A DNA stretch of 64,000 nt, from NCBI RefSeq assembly GCF_000006565.2, contig NC_031477.1, positions 3,008,043 to 3,072,042 on the forward strand, written 5' to 3'. The stretch comes from Toxoplasma gondii ME49. Its lineage: Eukaryota; Apicomplexa; Conoidasida; Eucoccidiorida; Sarcocystidae. The position numbers were made by a program, and so were the translations under genes. The notes under the pieces are model-generated. The model had not been told where the DNA came from. It ran no database searches and saw only the letters and a program-made list of their open reading frames with translations. This document shows, one piece after another, positions 35,763 through 47,748 of the stretch; within the stretch, counting starts at the first letter, position 1, and each line of letters opens with the position of its first letter.

Positions 35763-38608
35763 AAAAAAGACGAGATGTGTGCGAGGAGAGAAAGAATCGA
35801 GGAGAGCGGGAAGGGAGGAGGCACGAGCGAAAAGGAACCGAGAGAAGAAAGAAGAAGGCGGAGAGGCAGCAGAGCGAATGACGAGGCATAGAAGAAGAAA
35901 CGAGAAGAGATGCAGGACAGAGAAAAAGAAGGGAGGAGAGAAAGAGAGGCGAAGGTAGATGAGAGGAGCAGATATATATATATATGAAGCAAGAAAGGTT
36001 GAAGGAAAAAAGCAAGGGAAAACGAGACAAGCGAAACAAAGGAACTGAAAGGAAGAAACAGGAGATGCTCGAGAGAGACATCCTGTAAGCAAGATCGAAA
36101 AGTGCCGACGTCAGACAACGAGTCAAGACAAGGGGAAAGTGAAGAGGAAACCGAAAGCGAGGAAAAAGGCATGCAGCGGCCACTAGAGAAGGACAAAGAA
36201 GACACGAGAGAACACAAGCGAGCACAGTTTTGCTCTGCACACAAACGTCACGCATAAAGACAAGAAAAAGACAGAAAGTTCGCCGCACGTACAGCAGAGG
36301 CAAATTGGGATAGGCGTTGGAAAACTTCATCGGACGAAGAACTCGCACCTTGCTCTCAACACTTTACATCTTTACCTCGCCATCACTCAAACATGCAGGA
36401 TTTGTGTTTGAGTGCTTAACCTCACAGAACTGTACAGACAGACTGACTGTGGTTCTCTGTTTTCAAGCGCCTTAAGGCGTTCGTGTTCGGCCTGTTGCAC
36501 GGTGACAGTTCCTTTACTAAACCGTGGACGACAGTCAATTCCTCTGCCTGAGCAAAGCTGCTTTTCAGGAGTGATAGATCTGGGTAGATCTGCCTTGAGG
36601 CACCGTGCCACACGCTGACGCCTCTTGCGCGCAGTAAAATGATAAAAGACGCGGACACCGGCGTCCATGCATAATAACTCTCCTCTTTTCCTGAGGAAAT
36701 CGAAAAACGAATTCCAATATACACAGCAAGGCCAATGTAAGAGAGCTATGCGGACAAGGGAAAAACATTCACATTGTTCGAAAAAGATGGTTCTCGCATC
36801 CGACCGCCAGACGGTGGTTAGCAGTTCAAGCACAGTTTATACTGGAGAGAAAATTAGTGACAGCGGACGGCAGCAGATGCAGGTGTATTTGTAACGAGCA
36901 AAAGTGAAACAGGACCGACGGATCCTGTTGCGCTTTAGATTTCGTCTCTCGGGGGTTGCTTGGTGCTTTTTTTGCCGACTTTTGTAGAAAGTGAAACGAA
37001 ACTGAATCTCTGAACGGACATGCCATCTGTCCTTCACCCGGCGCCCCCTGGTTGAAGAGGAAGTTAACCTTTTGCATCTTTGATATATCTGTAACAATTC
37101 AGATTCTGTTTAAATGTGCATTGGCAAATGAACAGATCTACTCCAGTACACACACGATTGACTGTTCTACATCCTGAGGCTCTGGTCGATCATTTGGATG
37201 ACTTGCTGTTCTTGGGTGAACAGCTGCGTACATGTATTGATATAAACGTGTCAAGAACTCTCTTCATCGACGGCTACGTCGAAGAACGGGTGCGAGGTCG
37301 AAGCCGTTTATGCAAGAGTGCCATGTCTGAGCATCGCAAAAGGTGAAGACGTTGGAGACACCGACAAGCCGTCCGCGTCAGTGCATGCATAAGCTTTCGA
37401 CTGCATGCGTCTTTAAGGGTGTGCTCTTTTAGGGCATGCGTTTTTGCCTGCAAGCGCGTTTTATTGTCTGTGACTCGGAATGAAGGGTCGCCGGAGGGAG
37501 GCCTGGCGAATGTGAGGAATGTCCACAACGTCCTAAAAAGACAATTGAGCATTTGGACGGTTTCGACGCGTTCGACAGCGGAAAGTAGAGAGGCGAGAGG
37601 GAACAGAAAAAGGCTCTTCCCACAGCTCGAGGACACTCAGACCTGCAGTTTAACAGAACAGAGTTCGGAAGCGATTGCCGAGAGACGCCGGACCACTGAA
37701 TCTGCAACAGACAGAAAAAAAGACGCGGAGGGAAAAACTGTGTCTCTTTTCCGTTGGAGCGGGTGCGGCAGAGAAGAAGGCAAGCAGAGGAGGGAAGCGT
37801 CACTCCAAAGCGTTTCACCGGTAGCAGGGAGAGTCGCAAGACGCAGAGGGGAGGAGAGGAGAAGCTGCGAAGAAGAGAGCTGGCAACAGGAGAACAAACG
37901 GAACCACAGGCCAGTTGCGTTGACAATCTACAAGAACACAATTTCTGTGTCGCAGCCGGGGTTCAGAATCGGGAGAGAAAGGCTGAAATGGAAGAAGAAG
38001 AAAAAACATGACAAGAAAAAGGAGAGCAAGGAAGGAAGGAAACACGGTGAAGGAGGCGAGGAGGGAGGATCTCAGCTGAGGCAAGTTTTTCCCCCTTCTC
38101 GGGGGAGTCAGAAATGGAAGTGTCTCCACGCGCCGTCTCCTGCTCGAAAAGGAAGCCGCTTTTCGCTGAATCTCAACACTGCATGCGCGTCAATGTTAAC
38201 GTATCACAGACCTTGCAATGGAAGAGAAGCGAATGTGGACCTCCGTTCGTGGACATCGAAAGAGGTCTCCGGTTCTAGCGAGTGAGGAAAAACAGCTGAC
38301 GCGTGATTCGAGCCAGACAGCGAGAGCGCGAGAAGGTTTGAAAGAGCAGTAACGGTTAGAACTGAACGCATGCAGTCGGAGCTTCGCTCATGAGCTTGTC
38401 CTTCGACCGCATGCAAAAAGAAACGGGCCGTGAGCCTCCTTGCTTCGGGGAAGCGAGGGCACGAGAGGGAAGACAGCGGCAACCGGCGCGAATAGAAACT
38501 TCGGAACAAAAAAAGCGACATCGAGAGAGAGGAAACAGGAGGGCAAAAACTGGGAGAAACAGGGGAAGACGCAAGAAGAAAGACACACGACAGAGAATCT
38601 AGGACGCC
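35763..38608. other. convergent spacer (3' UTRs of cyclase and nucleoredoxin-like genes)
   Basis: The left 500 bases are purine-rich on the + strand, a usual 3' UTR appearance, with a short TA run near 35972. No coding exon is supported. If the nucleoredoxin-like gene uses the donor at 38610 instead of the stop there, a further exon of it would fall in 38,000-38,600. Confidence 0.45.
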
Positions 38609-40733
38609 TTACCTTTCAAAGATCTGTGTGAACTTTTCTCCGGCGTTCCGTTCCTTGACGAGTTCGACAGCGTCGCCTGAGCAGAGAGAAGCCAATTGGC
38701 AGACCCAGAGCAAAGGAAACGCGTACGCAACTTTGAAAAAACGTTAACAGAGGGAGACTGCAGGAGTCGAGATCCAGAGAAAAACGCGAAGGAAAGAAGC
38801 ATCCCCAAATCCTCCGTAAAAGCTGAAAGAAAAGATGGCTGTCTCGCCTTTCGACCTTTCACATCGACTGGTCGTTCGCTAGCCGTCGCTTCCTGCTGTC
38901 TGTGGCATGTCTCCGTTTTCCCTCTGTCGGCGAAGCGCAGTTCCTGCACGGTTGCTGCGCGCGTAGTCTTGCATGAACGAAGAGGAGAAAACGCGTCAGT
39001 GATGAAAACACGCACTGCTGGCGGGCAGGGTCTGTGAGGTCTGTTTCTGCAGTCCGTGATTGCCGCGCAGGATTCCTGCCAAAGTCCACAACTCACCGGT
39101 TCCACCTCCCGCCAAGACATTTTGTCAGTGGCTGGACATCACTCTTAAGACTCTCCATCGTGCGTCTTTTCTACTCGCATCGGCGTCGCTCGCGGACGCG
39201 TCACACCTCTTGAAAGACGCGGGGGAGGGGGGAGGGGCGCTACTGCTGGGACTGTCTATTATGTACTTACGGCAGCACTATCAAGCCTCTTCTTCCAAGT
39301 GGATTTCATGGAAAATCTAAAATGCGCATGCTTGATGGGCATGTAGCCGCGAATATACACTCATCCAAGATATAGTTCTCGATCGCAGGTTCGGTCTACT
39401 GTCCTGTTGTCCTATACAGATCACATGGCTTCTGGAACTTTGAGACAGTACTCACGGCAAGAAGGGAAGCGTCTTTCAAAGAAAGCCGATGTTTACCCGG
39501 GCTCTCATCGGAGAAGACACGCATGCACGACAAGCCTCTTACGCAGTCTCATCTCCGGTAAAGACAGCGCAGCGCATATTTCCGTACTTGCGGGGGATCG
39601 GCTGCAACTGCTCTTCCCCGAGTGGAAGAGCTAGGCCGATCTGTGCGTGTCAGTGTACACTGAGGAGAGGCGACTGGCAGTGGTGGAACCTCAGAAAGGC
39701 TTTTCGTAGACGAAGAAGGGGGACGAACAGACGCGCGTTGGAAGGTTTGTCTCACCCGTCATGACGGCGTCATCGGGAGTGACGAGCACGAGCGCGGGAA
39801 GAGACCTGATTTTGTATTTTCGCAGAAGATCTCCGTAGTTCCTGAGAGGAAGTGCGTACCTGATCGAACAGGCAAGCGAAGAGAAAGAGCGTCTCTGACT
39901 TGACTCCTTTCTCCAGACTTCCACACCGGAGCGGAAGTTTTCGACGCTTGTCTCCGAAGAGGACAAGACACGACGCGCAACATGCACTCACATCCACGGA
40001 CTTCATGTACACTGGGGAGAGAGACGCGTTTCGTCCTCTCCTTGGTCTGATCGTTCGGGGAACGGCGTGTGTCACCAGCCAGGCTGACCTTGACAGCCTC
40101 GCCTTGATGATCGTTCACAGCAGCAGAGAGACTCGACAGTTTCAAGTGGAGGCAAAGAACTTCACAGGTGATCTTTGTTTTCCGAGAAGCAGACAACTCC
40201 GCCGGCCGCAGAGCTTCCGCGTCCGAGTTCGCTGGCTTCCCGACCTCTCTCCCTGGAGAGAGACGCGCGCAGGCTCTGAGCATGGGCGAGGATCTCTCAC
40301 AGCTCCTTCGAGTTCAGGCTCCTCACCACGGCATGGTCTGCACGAAGCCTCTGTACTCCTTTACGTTTCGGTCGAGAGGAACGTAAACGACCTCAAACAT
40401 GCCTGTTGGCTTCAGGCAGTTGTAGAATCGGACAAGAGCAGAGGTGAACGACTTGCAGGCGGGACACCAAGCTGCTCCAAAGAACAGACCGACGTATTTC
40501 CCATCAAGCGCAGGAGCAGACGGGGCGAGGCACAAAGACCGGGAGCAGACGGAGGCATCTGAAACCTTTTCCGATGATGCTGGAGAAGCCGCCGGAGCAC
40601 TCAGAACCAGTGAGTCGCTCTCGGGAGGCAGAGGAACCGTCGGATTATACGGAGGCAGGCTGGCGCTGGCGGGACATGGCTCAGACGCACACTGGGCCAG
40701 GCGAACGTCGCGGCTAAGAAACAGCACTCCCAT
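38609..40733 (-). CDS. nucleoredoxin/tryparedoxin-like thioredoxin-fold protein
   Basis: Three exons on the - strand: 40733-40327, 39859-39756 and 38676-38609, in matching phases (2, then 1), encode 192 residues. The start has a perfect CACCATGG context. Family signs are GKYVGLFFGAAWCPACKSFT (strand plus redox active site), the long helix after it, the FEVVYVPLDRNVKEYRGF segment that replaces the usual VSxDxxxxxF, and the hallmark MPW spliced to YALPL, then SLPALVLVTPDDAVMT. The active site is WCPAC rather than the WCPPC usual in nucleoredoxins and tryparedoxins. About 60 residues of Ala/Ser/Pro/Cys-rich sequence are inserted before the fold. Thiol-disulfide reduction is expected; location is unknown. 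The TAA at 38609-38611 overlaps a strong donor (GAAAG|GTAAGG), so the C-terminus may continue in another exon. Confidence 0.85.
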
Positions 40734-43700
40734 GGTGACGGTTGACGGCGAAAAAAACTGAGACTGCAACGGAGGCCGCGTCGGAGAGTCGCGCGGAGAC
40801 ACGAACACGGAACGACTTGCAGAAACGAAGCGAGAGCCGGAAATCGAGCGTCACAGAGGGAATTCAGTCGAGAAAAAAGCCCTGTGGTCTAACGAATGGT
40901 GACGAGAGTTGAATTCGCTGTGTGGTTCACGAAATTAACGGCGCGTGTGACCTGAAAAGCAAAACAGCAAAGAGAGCAGCCATGCAGGAAAACCTCGAGC
41001 AAGCGGAAGCGGTGTTCGTGCAAGCTGCAGCGAGACGCTCAGCGACGTAAAAGGGCAAACTGCAGAGACTGGACAGATCGACTCTGTGAAATTGTTTCTT
41101 TGACGCTTTTCAAGTCGTCTGAAATTTTTGTGCCTTCTTGCTTGAGGTCATCTTCGGCTGCCCCAAGAAAAGTCGTTAAAAGCGAGCTGGCTTCTGCTGT
41201 AGCTCGTTCGACGACGTCACCAGCAAAGAACGGATTTCGAGTGCATTCGCAGAGTGACAAGTAGACTTTTCTGTCAGCACCTTTCCAACTTCGAGACAGA
41301 GAGAAATCCAGTGGACGCTTCCTTTGATAAAACAGCTGGAAGCCCGGGTAAAGAAAAAGAGCTTTCCGCTCGACAACACGCAGACCAGAGACAGGCGTGT
41401 GCACTTGCATGCAACGGCGACTCGCCAGTTTTTACTGCCACAATCGCCATTATGAAGACTGGAACCTACGCCGGATACTCGTGTTTACTTAGTCCACTAT
41501 GTTTCGTTTGTAATGGGGAAACATCGCGGGACTGTTCCACACAGAAAAGAGACGCATTTCCGGGTTGTTGTGGTTGTCGGCTGAGCTTCTTCCGAAAGGA
41601 AGCGTGCCTGAATAGATTTACCTGTTCTGATTCAGCACCGGAGGCAGTTGTGAAAGATCAAAGAAACGACATAGGAACTTGCATGGTGGACAGAGACCTC
41701 GAAGATCTAAGCAATGGTCCAGTTCGTCATACGCCCTCCAAAGGACAGGCTTAGAAAGAATTCTGTCTCACAAACAGGTGTACGCCCCCAGAACGATGGT
41801 ACCGAACTGATCATAGTAGCATATGTGCGTAGTCGTTTCCTCTCGCCGTTAAAACGTGTAATAGCAGGAATCTCCTGATGCGTGGGAAAGGAACTGCAGG
41901 AGAAGCAGAAAACTCTTACACAGAATCTAGTCTAAGAGAGGATTACTCCCAGAACGATAGCACTGACCATGGTAAAGACTGAACTACCTGTTGGAGGTGA
42001 ATGAGATCGTAGCTTAAATCCCCTTGGTTCTGCTCCGACGGGCTTTGCACTAGATGGTTTGAGGAAGAAGATAAAGTGTATGCTCTGAGGTCCGGCATCA
42101 CGAAGACAAGAGTCTCTCTAACGACTTATTGCAGCCGCGCATTTCCTAGTTCAAGTTCAAATATTCTACGTTCGGATCTCCTTGCGATTCTGTTGGAAAC
42201 CGTTTGTCTTGGCAGTGGTACTCACCACGTAAAATCGAAAATAACAACCCAGAGGGAAGAGGATTAAGCAGCCGTACCGGTGAGTCTTCAGGCACGTCCG
42301 TTCGGTGAGCCGACACTTCTGGCAAACCTCTTCTAGACGGGACATTTCAAATGTATCGAGGCTGCGTACTTATAGTCAGACCGGAAGAAGCGTTCACTGG
42401 TGGTGCTAGAAACAAAGAGATCGCGTTAATTATTGAACGGACGGCTTCTGGCCAGGTGGAAATGGGTACAGGAAAAGTCACGAATACCATTAAGACCAGC
42501 GAAGAGAGCGAAAACTCGCGGAGCTCTATCCCTGCTACTCAGACAGATTGTAGATATGCGATTGTGATTGGCTATGAGACAAGTTTTGTCATCATTTTCC
42601 TTTGCATTTACTCAACACTCAGCAGTTTTCTCCCTGTACGGATGCAACGCGAGAGCTCCTTCTGGGGGTGGTTCTCAAATGCACAGCCGAGATAACGGCA
42701 GAACTGCCAATTTTTAAGGTGTGCAGAATTTCCCTTGCGCCGTAGAACACCAGAGCTGACTAAAGACAAAGTGTGCCCCGAATAGATTCAGAGGCATACT
42801 GGATGTTTCGACATGTACCTATTTGTAGATCGAGACTCGCTGTGGGATGAGCCTGCACTAGCGAACCAAGGGGCCCTCGGTTTGTCCAGACAGCACGACA
42901 TAACAAAATATGCAAAACACAAGACAGTGGCTATGGGTTGGAGATCTCAAGCCAAACGGGAACATCAGGAAAAACGTGAAAAATGCATTTATCCGGAGAG
43001 TTTCAAGTGCTATGTGTCTTTTCAGGGCCACCAGAGTATTCCTATTGAACGTGTCTGGCCTATGTGATACTTGAACGAGACCTACAGTGAACTGAAGCGA
43101 ATGCCATTTCTCTTTACACGAAACCGAATTCAATTGTTTAGAATGGTCGAGAAAAAAGAGTTACACATGTGCTAGAAAGGGTTCTACGACTCGGTAGACG
43201 GATCCGTCACCCTTTTTTCTGAGAGAATCTGACACTGTTATGTGCGATCTAGGTGGCCCAAGGAGCGAATCCCAGTCTTGTGGAAGCAGAGTACCCCTAC
43301 ACATGAGAGAAAAGTCATGATCTGGGAAATCATGATGCGATTTCTAAATCCCCGGATGTCCTTCTTTGCCGTCGGCAAAGAACGTGCTTGTCATTTAGAG
43401 CAAATGCGTCAAAGCAAGCGTTTACGCGGCGGCACGAAGGTTTATTGGTTCTCTCGAAAACGCAGAAACATCGGATTTTTCTGTCGAGCATTGTGCTGGG
43501 GACTGGCAAATCAAGTGAAGCAAGCTTTTGTCTACAGTTGCCAAAGGCCCGACCTTGGGTGAAAAATAAGTGGTTACACGCCGCATGTGTCGGTTGCAGA
43601 ATCACGGGAAAAACAACAGCACACCGAGGAGAAAAAACGCCGTCGACAACGAATTCAGAACTCTTCACAGACACCTGCAAGTCGAAGAAAGTGGAAGAAG

Positions 43701-44576
43701 GCCAAAGACAATCGAGATAGCGAAAGCCGTGCACAACGAAACGCAAGCACCACAAGACACCGGCGACGAGGGCGAACACAGCCGCACATGGTCCCGACCC
43801 AGCCGACAAGAAAAAGGATTACGAATGCGTTTCAACATCGCAATATCGAGAGCGCCTCTCTTTTCAGTTTCCATTATTCTCCCTTCTAAGCTGAGAGGAA
43901 TCTCCGACTCTTCACAGGTCGTTTGTCGAAGAGGATTTCACAGAGAAGAGTCTTCAGAATATGAGAGCTCGGGGTGGTCTTCGTTGAGATGCTGCTCTAA
44001 GTGTCTTAGCGCCTAAAGCAGACCATTGTTTGACTGCAAGTGTTTCTCAGAACGTTAATACGCAAAATCTTCTTCTAAGTTCTGTTTCGCGTTTCTACAA
44101 ATGCTTCTTGGTTGAGCTCAAGTTAACCGGTTTCCTGCACCATTTCAGAAAGTCTCGAGAATTCCTGTCTCCTCGCCCCGGCGTCGACAGAGCCCCACGG
44201 TGAGAAACGACAGTCAAGTGATTCCACGTTTGTTTCATTCCAGGCGTAATGGAGGGATTTCTCATATCACTCATATTAACGGCAGGCGAACGCGACTACT
44301 CAGACGCTGAAACACTTTAGAATGATACGCTTTAATGTCAACTGAGTGTCGACCATGGGGGCTAAGGTAATCGAATATGGAACTCCCTTCCCGGAACTCG
44401 AAAGAGCCTTTTCACGCCATCTAGACCGAAAGGCTGAAAGAAGGAAACAAGGTCGATACAGCGAATCAGACAAAAACAGAGTGCGAAAGGAACCGAAGCG
44501 GATGAGAGGCGGGGAAGAGGGAGAGGAGTGAGCAGTGAAAATGAATTATTTTCCCCCAACTGTCGTATCCTCGCTG
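40734..44576. other. spacer between the nucleoredoxin-like and TTC27-like genes
   Basis: Promoter of the left gene and 3' flank of the right gene, both on the - strand. Frames such as 41410-41039 (-) read as a short helical peptide and 42351-42695 (+) has a hydrophobic stretch, but neither has splice or family support. Confidence 0.45.
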
Positions 44577-47500
44577 TTACGTCGACTCTGCAGAGTTTTG
44601 AAGGAAGGCGCTGGTCTGCGTCGCAAGTTCCTGAGCCTGACAAACACGCACGCAAAGCAGTAAGGGAAATCTGACATACTTGGTGGGAGTTCCACCGAGT
44701 CTGTATAAAATAGGAGAGAACCACCGACACTGGGAGAGAGAACAAAGAAAGCAGCGGGAGAAAATCAAAGGCGACACTTACAAGACTTGAGCGAGCGCGA
44801 GGCAAGGGGACGTTCGTCTCTTTTTCGATTATCCTTCGTATCGTAAAACGCGATTTTCCATGAGTGTCACATGTCCGCAAGGTGTCAGTGACGCAGTGTG
44901 TCTTCGCATGCCCGTCAGGCTGCCTTGTCCGCTGCTCCGCGTTCGCCTTTTCACAGCAAGCCTTCGAGACTTCACAGTGCGAGCCGTCGACGACGAAAAA
45001 CCACGAAAAGCGATTAGATATCGGCAGGCAACTGACCCCAGTCCCGAGGCAGGCGTTACACGCCAGGGTCTACGAAAGAGTTCACTGGATAGCACGACCA
45101 AGCGAAGGCGAAAAAGACGGAGCTTTGCATGTAGGAAGATGGGTGATTTACCTCGACACGCAGAGCCTCAATTTGAGGTCTCTGGAGAATCGCATCGTAC
45201 GCATTAGCCCGCTGCCGGAGCTCCTCAGTTAAACTGCATGCAGTTGTGTTGATGTCGCGCATTCGACGTCTGAAGAGAAACGGAAAAAAAGCCGGGCATG
45301 CGTAGTCGTGTTTCCGCGCTGCGGTACGAGTGATAACACCGACCGCCGAAGCACGGGAAACGACTCCGTCAGAACGAAGAACCTTGCAAAGATTCCTGCC
45401 TCAGAGTGATCGAGCCCAGCACACAACGATGTAAATGGGAGAGCATGGGCGTCGCATTCCTCTGGCACGGCCGATTCAAATGGTGGCAGGACTCCAGGGA
45501 TCTCTCCCCAAAACGTAGACGGAAGAAGACAGCGAAGGGAGAGTTCCTCCCAAAAATCCCTTGGCTTGTCAGAGACGTTGCATTCCGCTTGTTTCCAACA
45601 TGAGAGCATTCAACTGGAAAAACCCTAAAACGACAGGTGAAACGAACCTTGCATGCACGGAAACAGGGACCGATTAAATCACATCTACGTTCATTTGCAC
45701 ACAGTGTCAAGATGCTAAGGGATGAAACACTGCATGCTCTCGTCGTGGGCTTGAGGCTGTTAATGAAAAGAATGAAGACAGGTCGCAGGTCGCTGTGCGC
45801 GCCTCTCCACATCAATAAAACGCACCGCACAGAACGGGTCTTGTTTCTACACCGAGAGACACACGTTTGATTTGGCAGAAGCGGAGGCTCAGAACACGCT
45901 GCCTCGTTGTTCACCCGCCGTCGTTCGTCTGGGTCGGCGTAAGTTCAAGCCGCATGTTTTCCCCACTGCGTCGGCGATTGCTCATGGAATGCTCGATACA
46001 CTTTAAACATGCTTCAAACACACCGACCTACGGGCGCAGCGCATCTCGAAAGATGTAGGCAGGACGGAACAGCGACATTAGGAGGTTTCGATACACACAA
46101 AACAGCACCGAGGAGTCTGGCAGTGAGGTGCACACAAGACGCAACCCAGCGTAGCCATGTAACGGCTTGGGTCTACACAGAAGATTCACAGGTTACCGTG
46201 GTACGCCTTTAGCACTTACGCGATGTCGACAGGATCACTGTCGCCGTCAACGGCTCTTTGCAAAAGATGCGCGGCCGCCCTCAACGCGTCGATGGCTTCC
46301 TTCTGCTGCTCCAGAGCCTTGGGAGAACCGAAGGCGCCGCGCTCGCTGGGACCGTTGACGCGACGCAGGAGAGCCTGTACAGCAGAAGAGAAGCAAATCG
46401 AGAAAAAAACAAGGACAATCGAGGCGAAAACGAACGCATGTCACCGTCCGGAGATGTAGCAGACGCGACCGTGGCGCAGTCTCACGCAACATCCAGCAAG
46501 TGACGATGCACTCCGGACCAACGTCCGAGTCGAGACACAAGTACCAAGACGCGGAGTTCTCCGTCGCAGCGTCCAGTGGGGTATTTGTGTCCGGAAGGCT
46601 TCGCCACACCGAGCATTCAGAAACTCAAACGTTCGCCTCACGGAGGACATGACGGAGTGCGAGGTTTTCTTTCTTCTGGAAAAAATCGACCTTGTCAACA
46701 GAGAGGCTCCACGGCACCCCGACCGCGGGACTGAGGCAAGAGCGAAAAGGGCCCTGGGGGGACACTGGGAACCTACACTGAGTGCACGGAAATGTTTGAG
46801 CCTCGTTTCGGCAGCAGACAGAAAGTCGCCTTTGACGGACTGCAGGCTTGACAACGCTTTCCAAAGCTCAGCCTGGTCCGCCATGTTTTGTGCAAGAAAC
46901 TCGAGAGTTTTCAGAGTGGACTTGAAGAGCGGAGAGGCTGCGGGGCTCCGGCGCGCCGTGCAGGAGGTCGGTGACTCGGTCTCTACGCGAAACGAGACAT
47001 GCTTGCCAGGATTCAGCGATTCCTTCTCGCCAGTGTCAGAAGAGGAAGACGAGGAAGATGAGGAAGAAGCAGCTCCCGCGGAGACAGACGAAGACCCGTG
47101 CTGGTCGTTTCCACCAGCAGAAAGCGGGTGCTGCTCAGAGACGTCGCCGCCTTTCCCCGAGGCGTCCAGAGACACTCCACCCAGGACTGCATGCGTCAGA
47201 AAGCTGTAGATCCAAATAGGAATTCGGTCTGTCTGTCGAGAAGAAAACACAGAGAGAAACGGGAGAGGACGTCACGAGAAAGAATCCAAGACGGGCGACT
47301 TCGAGCTTGAAAAACATCGAGGAACGCCAATTGCCTCAAGACTAAAAACGCATGCAATTGCGCATGTACACAGTGGCTGCACACGCAGCACCACCACGCC
47401 TCTGCCTGGGTTTTGCGCAACGCATGATGGCATTATTACAAGCTCCCGAAACCGCCGCACTGAGGCAATCCCATAGGCACAACGGCGTCGATATTCACAT

Positions 47501-47710
47501 GCACATACGCATCTATGTGGACTATCTATTCCTATACTTCAAGATTCCTACTTGCGTGCGGAGATAAGGTGCCTATATGCACAAACTCGCAAAGGATGCA
47601 ACATCGCTACACTCGTCGCTTGAATAATTCACCCGGCAAAGACAAGAAAACAAGTATCTTTATATCCGTCGATCTATCAATCAATCAATCGATATACATC
47701 TATGTATAAC

Positions 47711-47748
<38 letters not shown>

